Of a DNA stretch of 31,152 nucleotides, positions 15,536-23,456 are shown piece by piece. Origin of the DNA: an uncultured Geobacteraceae bacterium (lineage in GTDB: Bacteria > Desulfobacterota > Desulfuromonadia > Desulfuromonadales > Geopsychrobacteraceae); NCBI GenBank assembly GCA_937958075.1, contig CALFFB010000297.1:1-31152 (forward strand), given 5' to 3'. The notes beneath the pieces are model-generated. The model searched no databases. It was not told the origin of the DNA and was given only the letters and a program-made list of their open reading frames with translations. Each line of letters starts with the position of its first letter. The stretch's first letter is position 1. The position numbers were made by a program, and so were the translations under genes.

Positions 15536-17263
15536 TCAGCCCAAACCATGCTTTTTCAGCTTACGGGCCACCGTCGACTGGTTGATCCCCAGAGCCTGGG
15601 CCATTTCCTGCTGATTGCCCATCAGATCCCTGGCTCTTTCCAGCACGCTGCGCTCCACCCGGTCAAGAACCTGCTGCAGGGTCAGGCCGGGAGGCAACTG
15701 CCCGATGGACAGGGCCGACTCCCTGGCCTGGGTACTGATATGTCCGGGCAGATCGGCGACGTCGATGACTTCGGTTTCCGTCATCACCACCAGCCGCTCG
15801 CAGATATTCATCAGCTCGCGCACATTACCGGGGAAGGGATAGGCACAGAGGGTGTCCAGAGCGGCACGGGTCAGACGCTTTCTGGTGCCGGCAGATTCGC
15901 TGAATTCACCGATATAGTGGTGCAGCAGAGGGATAATGCATTCGGGCCGCTCACGCACCGCCGGAATCTGAATGGGAATAACGTTGAGACGATAATAGAG
16001 GTCAAGGCGGAACCGCCCCTGGGCGACCATGTCATCCATATTCTGATGGGTTGCCGCCAGCACCCGCACATTCAGGGCGCGGCGCCTGGTGTCACCGAGG
16101 CGGGTAATCACCCCGTCCTCCAGAAAACGCAGCAGCTTCACCTGCGACGCCAGAGGCAGCTCGGCAACCTCATCGAGAAACAGGGTGCCGCCGTCGGCCA
16201 ACTCGAAATGGCCCGGCTTGCCGCTGTTCAGGGCGCCGGTAAAGGCCCCCTTTTCATAACCGAACAGCTCCGCCTCGATCAGCGACTCCGGTATGGCGCC
16301 GCAGTTGATCTTGATCAGCGGCTGCTGCGCCCGCGCTGAATGGGAGTGAATCAGCTGTGCGATCAACCCCTTGCCGACCCCCGACTCGCCGAGAATGAAC
16401 ACTGATGAATCGGCCTTGGCCACCCGCACCGCCTGCTGCACGGCGCGCATCATCAAGGGGCTGCGGGCGATGATCTGCTGCGACTCCAGCTGCACCTGCT
16501 GCATGGCCAGCATCTGATCGCGAAAGCTGTTTTTGATGGCCTCCTGTTTTTCCAGCTCACGCTGCAGACTGTCAATTTCGGTGATATCGCGCTCGCTGAC
16601 CACCACCCGGATCAACTCACCGGCTTCGTCAAACACCGGAGTGGCGATAGAGATCATCTTGTTGCCGTTCTTGTTCTGCAGCAGGCTCACCCGGCGTTTT
16701 TCGAGACTGGCCTCCAGAGCGGCGGAGCGGTCGATAAAACCTTCGGCGATGAGATCACGCATATTACGGCCGACAATGGCACTGGCCGGCGTTTTGTGTA
16801 TTTTTTCCGAGGCCGGATTCATGCGGATGACGTTGGCATGGGCATCACAGACAAAGAGCCCGTCATAGGACGAGTCGATAATCGTATCCAGCTCGCGCGA
16901 CAGGGTATTGAAGGATGGCAACCGCCGGGTCATGGTATCAAGCTGGCTGCTGTCGACGAGCACGCACACGGCACCGGCGATCAGTTCACCTGCGCGCAGC
17001 GGGTTGACCCCGACCAGATATTCCCGATCGGCAAGCTGCAGCGGGATCTCACAACGGTCGACTTCACCGTCGAGAATTTTTTTCACCTGCCGCCAGAAAC
17101 CGGGATATTCTGTTTCCAGACGCGCCCCCGGAGAGACCGGCAGCTGCTGGCGCGCCCGCTCACTGAGCAGCGTCACCCGTCCGCCGCTGTCCGTCACCAG
17201 AACATTACGCCCGGTGGCGTCAACCAGCGCCTGGGGACTGATATTGACTTCGCTTGTTTTCAT
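15536..17263 (-). CDS. sigma54-dependent PAS/AAA+ enhancer-binding regulator (EBP2)
   Basis: Paralogue of EBP1, 575 residues from the ATG at 17263. An N-terminal sensory region (about 1-110, perhaps a divergent PAS) is followed by a PAS domain (about 125-230, IIDSSYDGLFVCDAHANVIRMNPAS to RVVVSERDITEI). The AAA+ domain has Walker A GESGVGKG (292-299), intact GAFTGA (339-344) and Walker B TLFLDE (360-365). The TyrR/Fis-like HTH MAQALGINQSTVARKLKKHGLG forms the C-terminus. The start is uncertain: ATG 17263 has GAGG only two bases away and ATG 17278 has AGGT adjacent. It lies upstream of dctQ on the same strand and is divergent from the B12-sensor operon. It very likely activates the TRAP operon through the sigma54 promoter at 15329-15345. 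Lack of a REC domain points to direct ligand sensing. Confidence 0.93.
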   Translation of the reverse strand: MKTSEVNISPQALVDATGRNVLVTDSGGRVTLLSERARQQLPVSPGARLETEYPGFWRQVKKILDGEVDRCEIPLQLADREYLVGVNPLRAGELIAGAVCVLVDSSQLDTMTRRLPSFNTLSRELDTIIDSSYDGLFVCDAHANVIRMNPASEKIHKTPASAIVGRNMRDLIAEGFIDRSAALEASLEKRRVSLLQNKNGNKMISIATPVFDEAGELIRVVVSERDITEIDSLQRELEKQEAIKNSFRDQMLAMQQVQLESQQIIARSPLMMRAVQQAVRVAKADSSVFILGESGVGKGLIAQLIHSHSARAQQPLIKINCGAIPESLIEAELFGYEKGAFTGALNSGKPGHFELADGGTLFLDEVAELPLASQVKLLRFLEDGVITRLGDTRRRALNVRVLAATHQNMDDMVAQGRFRLDLYYRLNVIPIQIPAVRERPECIIPLLHHYIGEFSESAGTRKRLTRAALDTLCAYPFPGNVRELMNICERLVVMTETEVIDVADLPGHISTQARESALSIGQLPPGLTLQQVLDRVERSVLERARDLMGNQQEMAQALGINQSTVARKLKKHGLG

Positions 17264-17271
17264 GGCCTCAT

Positions 17272-17297
17272 TATGCATACCTGCATCAGTTATGCAA
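17272..17297. promoter_or_regulatory. Near-copy of the TATGC-N6-GCATA repeat in the EBP2 leader
   Basis: TATGC-ATACCT-GCATC (17272-17287) matches the enhancer core at nine of ten arm positions with the same six-base spacer. A further TTATGCA follows at 17290-17296. The position directly upstream of the EBP2 start suggests autoregulation. It also lies within the divergent region shared with the B12-sensor operon. Confidence 0.45.
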
Positions 17298-17515
17298 TAA
17301 AGAATAGAGGGCACTGAACCACTGAACGACTGGCCGATCCAAAGCCCCCCGGAAGCCCCCCTTCCCCACGGATCAGAGCCGGACAAGGGGCCAAAAAAAC
17401 ATATCAGCCGCCACTAACCTATGGTAACGTGAAGGAACTGGTCAGCCTGTCTGCACACAGGGAATCAGGATCCCCCAAAGAAAGTTCACCACTACAACAT
17501 GAAGGCGCCCTTGTC

Positions 17516-18637
17516 ATGCCGACACCAGAATCCTTCACCAGGGAAGCCGCAAAACTGCCGCAGGTTCCCCTTGATGCCGCCACCGCCTATCAGCTCCATG
17601 CAGCGGAGATGACAACCCTTGTTGACCAGCGCTTAAGCGCCCTTCCGGATATTCTCGACCTCATCGGTGGCAACCCCCTCCAGCTGATGTTCGACAACCA
17701 TCGTCATCACGCCGCCTTCATGGCGACGGTTTTCACTCTTGGAAATTACTCCCTGCTGGCAGCGACCCTGCCGTGGGTTTACCGGGCCTATCACGAACGC
17801 GGCTTTAGCTATGATTACTTCCCGCGGGAACTCAACCACTGGATCGAGGCGGTCGAGGCCTTCATGCCGACCGCCCTGCAGCCTGCCATCATCCAGACCT
17901 ATCGGTGGATGATCCGCCAGCACGAGAAGATCATCGAGCTTTCACAGCAACAGCTGCCCCAACTTGACCCAGAGGCAGCGGCAGGCAGCACTTGGCTGGA
18001 ACGCAAGAACGCCTTTCGGGTGGCAGCCCTGCACGGCGACCACCGGCGCTGCCTGGCCATGGTTGCCGAGCTGGTGCAAAAACCGGCGGATATTCCCGAT
18101 TTTTATCTGCAGGTCCTGCAGCCGGTTCTTTATGAAGTGGGGCTGCTGTGGGAACAGAATAAAATTTCCGTGGCTCACGAGCACCTGGTTTCGGCTATCG
18201 TCAATCGGGTCATGACCACCGCCAGCCTGTCCCTCACGGAAGCGCCAAAAGGTCACGGCAAAGTACTGGTGGCCGCCTGTGCCAATGAATATCACGAAAT
18301 CGGCGCCATGATGATTGCCGACGTTCTCGAGTTTGACGGCTGGGAGGTCTGTTATCTGGGTGCCAATCTACCCATCGAAGCCCTCCTCGATCAGGCACGA
18401 ACATTCAAACCGCAGGTCGTGGCTCTTTCGGTCACCATGCCTTTCAATATCGGCAAAGCGAAAGAGACCATCGAACTTCTTCGCCGTGATCCGCAACTGG
18501 CCACCATCAAGGTCGTCGTTGGCGGCAGAGCCTTCAGCGCCGACCCCGATTTATGGCGGCAGACGGGCGCCGACGCCTGCGCCTCCGACCTGAAAACAGC
18601 CCGACAGCTGCTGCACACCCTGCGGGGGGCGGCATGA
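17516..18637 (+). CDS. Cobalamin-binding sensor with CarH-type W-x9-EH motif
   Basis: Putative B12-based sensor, 373 residues from the ATG at 17516. Residues about 20-145 form a helical domain I do not recognise. About 150-240 is a four-helix cap like that of MetH and CarH, and about 248-370 is a Rossmann B12-binding domain. The cap holds LLWEQNKISVAHEHL: Trp212, nine residues, Glu222-His223, with Val219 also in place, the residues that cap the adenosyl group in the light sensor CarH. The B12 domain has E258-Y-H260-E-I-G263, where His260 would be the lower cobalt ligand, and a VVVGGRAF loop near the end. The residue after Trp is Glu, not the His that forms the light-state adduct in Thermus CarH. 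There is no MerR-type DNA-binding domain. A GTG at 17429 is an alternative start but lacks a ribosome binding site; ATG 17516 has AAGG ten bases upstream. It overlaps the next kinase gene by ATGA. Confidence 0.85.
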   Translation: MPTPESFTREAAKLPQVPLDAATAYQLHAAEMTTLVDQRLSALPDILDLIGGNPLQLMFDNHRHHAAFMATVFTLGNYSLLAATLPWVYRAYHERGFSYDYFPRELNHWIEAVEAFMPTALQPAIIQTYRWMIRQHEKIIELSQQQLPQLDPEAAAGSTWLERKNAFRVAALHGDHRRCLAMVAELVQKPADIPDFYLQVLQPVLYEVGLLWEQNKISVAHEHLVSAIVNRVMTTASLSLTEAPKGHGKVLVAACANEYHEIGAMMIADVLEFDGWEVCYLGANLPIEALLDQARTFKPQVVALSVTMPFNIGKAKETIELLRRDPQLATIKVVVGGRAFSADPDLWRQTGADACASDLKTARQLLHTLRGAA

Positions 18638-19770
18638 TCGAGCTGACATCGCTGACCGACAGTCTGCATTTCCTGTCGGCCAGAATTGACGAATCCCGCC
18701 AGCTTGCCCTGGTCGTCCTGACTGACAATTTTGAAATTCTCGACTGCAGCAAAGGCTTTGCCGACCTCATCGAATATTCCGGCCCCCTGCGGGGCGTCAG
18801 CCTGAAGGCCCTGCTCCTGGCCGAAAGCAGGGAGCGTCTGGGCAAGGAACCTGGGGACAACACCCCCCTGCAGTTGCATTTTGTCCTGTCTGCAGCAAAT
18901 TTCATCACCCTGTCCTGTACCTTTCAGCAAATACCAAAGGGCTACCTGCTGTACGCCGAACAGGCCCGCATGGCCGACTCTGACGTCATGCGCACCATGA
19001 GCCTGCTGAACAACGAGATGGCCGGATTGACCCGCGAGCTCAACCGGAAAAATCGCACCCTGCAGGAGCTGCAGACCAAACTGCAGGCCAAAAATGAGGA
19101 AATCGAGAAGTTTGCCTCCATCGTTGCCCACGATTTCACCAGCCCCCTGATCACCATTTCCTCCTTTCTCGGCAAACTCAAATCCGATATTGCTGCCGGC
19201 AGCACCGACAGAATCGACACCGACATCTCCTATATCACAACCGCTGTCACCAGACTGACCCAACTCCTCGATGCCCTGCACCAGGTGACCCGCGTCGGCT
19301 CCGCCAACAATCCTCCCCGGTCCGTCGGTTTCACTGAGCTGGTCAATACCTGTCTGAAAACCCTGGCCGGCCCCCTGCAGCAACATGGAGTTGAGGTCGT
19401 CGTCAGGGAGGATCCCGTCACCCTGACCGGTGACCAGCTCCACTTCGGACAGATCTGGCAGAACCTCATTGAGAACGCGGTCAAATACCGGGGGGATCAG
19501 CCGGCACCGCGCCTTGTTATCGGTGTCGATGGCGACCGGAAGCCACCGGAGTTCTACGTCTGTGACAACGGCATGGGGGTTGAGCCGAAACAGGCCCGGC
19601 GGATTTTCGATCTCTTCACCCAGCTGAATCCCGATAGCGACGGGCGTGGTCTGGGACTGGCGCTCATCAAAAGACTGGTGGAGCTGTATCAGGGGACTAT
19701 TTACGTCGAATCGGAAGGGACCGGCAAGGGCAGCTGCTTCCGCTTTACCCTGCCGGCGGCGACACCATGA
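18634..19770 (+). CDS. PAS sensor histidine kinase partnered with the B12 sensor
   Basis: Cytoplasmic histidine kinase of 378 residues with no membrane segment. A PAS-like N-terminal domain (about 15-110, VVLTDNFEILDCSKGFADLI) is followed by a coiled coil (about 130-158). The H-box is FASIVAHDFTSPLITISSFL with His166; the HDFxxPL pattern is that of phytochrome-type kinases. The ATP-binding domain has N-box NLIENAVKY (about 277), G1 CDNGMGV, F-box IFDLFTQL and G2 GRGLGLALIK (about 337). The start at 18634 overlaps the previous stop as ATGA, preceded by a G-rich ribosome binding site; a longer frame into the B12 gene has no domain support. With no transmembrane part of its own, it may receive its signal from the co-translated B12 protein (inference). 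Confidence 0.93.
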   Translation: MIELTSLTDSLHFLSARIDESRQLALVVLTDNFEILDCSKGFADLIEYSGPLRGVSLKALLLAESRERLGKEPGDNTPLQLHFVLSAANFITLSCTFQQIPKGYLLYAEQARMADSDVMRTMSLLNNEMAGLTRELNRKNRTLQELQTKLQAKNEEIEKFASIVAHDFTSPLITISSFLGKLKSDIAAGSTDRIDTDISYITTAVTRLTQLLDALHQVTRVGSANNPPRSVGFTELVNTCLKTLAGPLQQHGVEVVVREDPVTLTGDQLHFGQIWQNLIENAVKYRGDQPAPRLVIGVDGDRKPPEFYVCDNGMGVEPKQARRIFDLFTQLNPDSDGRGLGLALIKRLVELYQGTIYVESEGTGKGSCFRFTLPAATP

Positions 19771-21371
19771 CAACCGAGCTCGAAAAAGCCATGACCCAGA
19801 CCCACATTCTCCTGGTGGAAGATGACCCGGCCCATGCCGAGATGATCAAGCGCAGCCTGCGCACCCGGCAGACGACCAGCATCCGCCTCGCCCGTAATCT
19901 GCGCCAGTGCCAGGAAAGCCTGCATCAGGCCACCCCTGACATTGTGCTTCTTGATCTGAACCTGCCCGATGGCCGGGCCCTTGATTTCATCAGGGAAAGC
20001 GACGACCGCCCCTACCCGGTGCTGATCATGACCGCCCAGGGGAGCGAAGAGCTGGCCGTTGAAGCCCTCAAATCAGGAGCCCTCGACTACCTGGTCAAAT
20101 CCGTCGAAACCCTCAGGGAGATGCCGCGCATCATCGATCGGGCCCTGCGCGAATGGCATACCCGCAAACAGCACGAACAGGCCCTTCAGGCCCTGCGCGA
20201 AAGCGAGGCCCGCTATCGCCATCTGTTCCAGGAGTTCAATGGCCTGCTTGATGCCGTCCCCGACAGTTTCATGCTCATCGACCCGCAGTTGAAAATCCTC
20301 TGGGCGAATCGGGCGGCGTCCAACGATGCGGCCAACGCGGTGTCCGACCTGGTCGACTGCTACTGCTATCAGGTCTGGTATGAACGCACCAAACCCTGCA
20401 CCAACTGTCTGGCGCTGCGTGCCTTTGAGACCGGACAGAGCTGCAGCGACATCGTCACCCTGCCCGACGGCCGCATCTTTGACTGCCGCGCCGTGCCCCT
20501 GCGTGACCCCGACGGCAGCGTCAGCCGGGTCATCAATGTCAAACGGGACATTACGGAACAGAAGCGCCTGGAGGAGGAAGCCGACCGGGCCGGACGACTG
20601 GCGGTCCTCGGTGAACTGTCCGCCGGACTGGCCCATGAAATCAACAACCCCAACGCCCTGATTCTCTACAACAGCGAACTGCTGACAGGGTTCTTCAAGG
20701 ATCTGTCCCCCCTGCTCACAGAGCTGGAAGCCGAGCGGGGAGCCGACATGCCATGCGGCGCCCTGAGCCTGGACGAATTGTCCCGGGAGCTGCCCCACCT
20801 GCTGACCGGGGTCCATGACGCCGCCCTGCGCATCAAGCGTATCGTCACGGATCTGCGCGACTTCTCCCGCCAGGACCTGCACGACCAGAGCCAGACCGTG
20901 GACATCAACCAGGTGGCCGGAACCTCGGCGCGGCTGGTGCAGAACGCCATCAGCAAAGCCACTGACCATTTCCGGCTGAACCTGGCGGACGATCTGCCGC
21001 CGGTGCGCGGCGTTCAGGGGCGGCTGGAGCAGGTCGTTATCAACCTGCTGCTCAATGCCTGCCAGGCCCTTGACAACCGTTCCCGCGCCATTGAGCTGGC
21101 CACGGAAGTGGTGCATGATGAAGAGACGGTGACGGACTCTGTGAAAATCCACGTCAGGGACGAGGGAACAGGCATCGCCCCGGAAATCAGACAACACCTG
21201 TTCGAGCCCTTTGTCACCACCAAACGGGATCAGGGGGGAACCGGCCTGGGGCTTTCGGTTTCACTGCGCATTATCAGGGAACACAAGGGCACCATCACCT
21301 TCACCTCTCCACCGGATCAAGGGACCAGGGTGACGGTCACCTTGCCGGTTTTTGCCAAGGAGACACCATGA
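19767..21371 (+). CDS. REC-PAS-histidine kinase
   Basis: Hybrid signalling protein of 534 residues. The N-terminal receiver (about 11-130) has acidic residues E18-D19-D20, phosphoacceptor Asp63 (LLDLNLPDG), Thr89 and Lys111. A PAS domain (about 157-262) contains a Cys cluster: C198, C200, C211, C214 and C226. A kinase core follows with H-box LAHEINNP (His290), N-box NLLLNACQAL, G1 VRDEGTGI and G2 GGTGLGLSVSLRII. The start at 19767 overlaps the preceding stop as ATGA. The arrangement suggests that the receiver is phosphorylated by the upstream kinase and that the PAS-kinase part passes the signal to the next gene's receiver. The Cys pattern could bind a metal or heme or sense redox; similar CxxC-bearing PAS domains are common in this bacterial group. 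Confidence 0.93.
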   Translation: MTTELEKAMTQTHILLVEDDPAHAEMIKRSLRTRQTTSIRLARNLRQCQESLHQATPDIVLLDLNLPDGRALDFIRESDDRPYPVLIMTAQGSEELAVEALKSGALDYLVKSVETLREMPRIIDRALREWHTRKQHEQALQALRESEARYRHLFQEFNGLLDAVPDSFMLIDPQLKILWANRAASNDAANAVSDLVDCYCYQVWYERTKPCTNCLALRAFETGQSCSDIVTLPDGRIFDCRAVPLRDPDGSVSRVINVKRDITEQKRLEEEADRAGRLAVLGELSAGLAHEINNPNALILYNSELLTGFFKDLSPLLTELEAERGADMPCGALSLDELSRELPHLLTGVHDAALRIKRIVTDLRDFSRQDLHDQSQTVDINQVAGTSARLVQNAISKATDHFRLNLADDLPPVRGVQGRLEQVVINLLLNACQALDNRSRAIELATEVVHDEETVTDSVKIHVRDEGTGIAPEIRQHLFEPFVTTKRDQGGTGLGLSVSLRIIREHKGTITFTSPPDQGTRVTVTLPVFAKETP

Positions 21372-22807
21372 CGGTCAACACCTACCCAGCCCAGCCGATC
21401 CTGATGGTCGATGACGAACCGGCCTGGCTGCACAGCCTGTCCCTGTCCCTCAAGGTCTCCACCGGCATCAACAACGTCCTGCGTTGCCACGACAGCCGCC
21501 AGGCCCTTGATCTGCTCCTCAAGCATGATTGCCGCCTGGTGCTCCTCGACCTCAACATGCCCTACATCGGCGGCGAAGCCCTGCTCACGCAGATCAAGGA
21601 AGAGCGTCCGGATGTCGCTGTCATCATTATCAGCGGCATGAACCAGATCGAAACCGCCATCCGCTGCGTCAGAGGTGGAGCCGCTGATTTTTTTGTCAAG
21701 ACAGACGAACGGGAACGGGTCGTCGCCGGCATTGTCCGCACCCTGAAGCAACAGGAGCTGCTGTCCGAAAACCGCCGCCTCACCGCGCAACTGCTGGAGA
21801 CGCAGAGGCAGAACCATGCCGCCTTCGCTCCCATTGTCACCGACAGCGCCCGGATGCGGCAGATATTCGCCTACCTTGAGGCTGTCGCCAGCGGCAGCGA
21901 GCCCATCCTCATCTGTGGTGAAAGCGGCACCGGCAAGGAACTCATTGCCCGAGCCCTGCACCAGCTGTGCTCTCCCGATCGCCCCTGGGTCGCCGTCAAT
22001 GTCGCCGGACTGGACGACATGGTCTTCAGCGATACCCTCTTCGGTCATGTCAAGGGGGCCTTCACCGGTGCCGACCAGAATCGCCAGGGACTCATTGAGA
22101 AAGCGGCGGACGGGCTGCTGTTCCTCGATGAAATCGGCGATCTGCCCCAGACCTCCCAGATCAAGCTGCTGCGCCTGCTGCAGGAAGGGGAGTACTTCCC
22201 TCTGGGCAGCGATCAACCCCGCCGGGCCCGCGCCCGGTTGGTGTTCGCCACCAACCAGAAACTGGCGGAGAAGGTCGACCAGGGAACATTTCGCCGCGAT
22301 CTCTACTACCGTCTCTGCGCGCACCTGGTCGAGCTGCCCCCCCTGCGCCGGCGGCGCGAAGATATCACCGTGCTGACCAACCATTTCATTGCCGAAGCGG
22401 CACGCAATTTCGGCAAGCAGCCGCCCCAGGTACCGCCTGAGCTCCTGCGCCTGCTGGCCGGCTACAACTTCCCCGGCAATATCCGTGAACTGCGGGCCCT
22501 GATTTTCGACGCTGTCAGTGTCCACCAGGGCCAAACCCTGGGGATGGAGCGTTTTTTGTCGACCATCGGCACGCGCCGCAAGGGCGACGGCCACCAGGAT
22601 ACCCGTGAGACTCAGGCCACCGCAACACAGACCGGCAAGGTGGCGGTTATGTTCGGGGATGTGCTGCCGAACCTCAAAGAGATCGGTGAGTTGCTGGTTG
22701 ACGAGGCGCTGCAGCGCAGCAACGGCAATCAATCGGCGGCAGCGCGGATGCTCGGTATTTCCCCCCAGGCCTTGAGTAAACGCCTGAAGCAACGGGAGCC
22801 CCGATGA
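21368..22807 (+). CDS. NtrC-family sigma54-dependent response regulator (REC-AAA+-HTH)
   Basis: Transcriptional output protein, 479 residues. The receiver (about 10-125) has D15-D16, phosphoacceptor Asp61 (LLDLNMP), Ser89 and Lys111. The AAA+ domain has Walker A GESGTGKE (184-191), an intact GAFTGA loop (230-235) and Walker B LLFLDEIGD (about 250-258), with FRRDLYYRLCAHLVELPPLRRRREDI typical of sigma54 activators. The C-terminal Fis-like HTH is at about 453-474 (NGNQSAAARMLGISPQALSKRL). The start overlaps the preceding stop as ATGA. It should activate sigma54 promoters once phosphorylated, probably by the REC-PAS kinase. Its recognition helix differs from that of the two REC-less regulators in this window, so its targets are different. 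No sigma54 promoter is convincing near its own operon. Confidence 0.93.
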   Translation: MTVNTYPAQPILMVDDEPAWLHSLSLSLKVSTGINNVLRCHDSRQALDLLLKHDCRLVLLDLNMPYIGGEALLTQIKEERPDVAVIIISGMNQIETAIRCVRGGAADFFVKTDERERVVAGIVRTLKQQELLSENRRLTAQLLETQRQNHAAFAPIVTDSARMRQIFAYLEAVASGSEPILICGESGTGKELIARALHQLCSPDRPWVAVNVAGLDDMVFSDTLFGHVKGAFTGADQNRQGLIEKAADGLLFLDEIGDLPQTSQIKLLRLLQEGEYFPLGSDQPRRARARLVFATNQKLAEKVDQGTFRRDLYYRLCAHLVELPPLRRRREDITVLTNHFIAEAARNFGKQPPQVPPELLRLLAGYNFPGNIRELRALIFDAVSVHQGQTLGMERFLSTIGTRRKGDGHQDTRETQATATQTGKVAVMFGDVLPNLKEIGELLVDEALQRSNGNQSAAARMLGISPQALSKRLKQREPR

Positions 22808-22865
22808 AAGGAGCCCTGCTTTCAGACCGTTTCTGACGGCCGGACGGCAGGTTGGCCGAAAAAGA

Positions 22866-22895
22866 TTGTCAGTTCTCTTGCAATCAGGGTAGGAT
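22866..22895 (+). promoter_or_regulatory. Possible sigma70-type promoter
   Basis: TTGTCA (22866-22871) and TAGGAT (22890-22895) are 18 bases apart in the 177-base gap before the single-domain REC gene. This would give the REC/GGDEF-EAL pair its own transcription start about 85 bases before the ATG. The match is moderate and by eye only. Confidence 0.35.
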
Positions 22896-22984
22896 GGCGG
22901 TTTAGGAAAATACGGGGATAAATCTGTATACGCGGGTTTACCCTGTTTTTATTGCCCGGATGACACCAGAAAGACACTCTTGAT

Positions 22985-23455
22985 ATGACCACAGGGAAAG
23001 CTGTTAATATCCTGCTTGCCGAAGACGACCCGGCCCACGCCGAGATCGTCCGCCGCACCATGGAGATGGCCCGGATTGCCAATCAGATGGAACATGTGGA
23101 AGACGGCCAGCAGGCCCTTGATTATCTTTACCGGCGCGGTGCCTACAGCAATCCCGACGACGCACCCCGGCCGGGACTGATTCTTCTTGATCTGCGCATG
23201 CCGCGGGTCGACGGCCTGGAGGTACTCAAACAGATCAAGACCGATCCTGAGCTGATGCGCATCCCCGTGGTGGTTCTGACCACATCGGCTGCTGAAACGG
23301 ACATGGCCAAAGCCTATGATCATCACGCCAACAGCTACCTCATCAAGCCCGTTGATTTCACAAAATTCACTGCCATGATGGAAATCATCGGCTATTACTG
23401 GCTCATCTGGAACCGGGCCCCGGAACCCTCACGAGAATACGCCGAGACCCCCTGA
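22985..23455 (+). CDS. Single-domain response regulator (Rcp1-like REC)
   Basis: A stand-alone receiver of 156 residues with no output domain. Landmarks are E13-D14-D15, phosphoacceptor Asp69 (LILLDLRMPRVDG), Thr99-Thr100 and Lys121 (SYLIKPVDF). The extended alpha/beta loop RRGAYSNPDDAPRPG and the C-terminal FTKFTAMMEIIGYYW are typical of the group that includes cyanobacterial Rcp1, the partner of phytochrome-type kinases. That fits the HDFxxPL kinase four genes upstream. No strong ribosome binding site is seen before the ATG at 22985. Only one base separates its stop from the next GTG start. It may act as a shuttle or phosphate sink for the relay. Confidence 0.92.
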   Translation: MTTGKAVNILLAEDDPAHAEIVRRTMEMARIANQMEHVEDGQQALDYLYRRGAYSNPDDAPRPGLILLDLRMPRVDGLEVLKQIKTDPELMRIPVVVLTTSAAETDMAKAYDHHANSYLIKPVDFTKFTAMMEIIGYYWLIWNRAPEPSREYAETP

Positions 23456-23456
23456 A

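Noticed and set aside
17330..17346. Possible sigma54 promoter upstream of the B12 operon (CTGGCCGATCCAAAGCC)
   Set aside because: GG and GC are ten bases apart, but the -12 region reads AAGC instead of TTGC and the -24 region is only a partial match.
17429..17515. GTG at 17429 as the start of the B12 sensor gene
   Set aside because: No ribosome binding site precedes it and the 29 added residues look unstructured and unconserved; kept only as an alternative.
18391..19773. Long open frame on the minus strand (460 codons) opposite the B12/kinase genes
   Set aside because: It is the antisense shadow of two well-supported genes, has no recognisable domain and has low-complexity Gly/Gln-rich composition.
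21317..22792. Long minus-strand open frame (491 codons) opposite the NtrC-type regulator
   Set aside because: Antisense to a gene with REC, AAA+ and HTH motifs; no domain of its own.
22837..22858. Short stem after the NtrC-type regulator gene as a terminator
   Set aside because: Only five base pairs with a 12-base loop and no T-tract on the plus strand.
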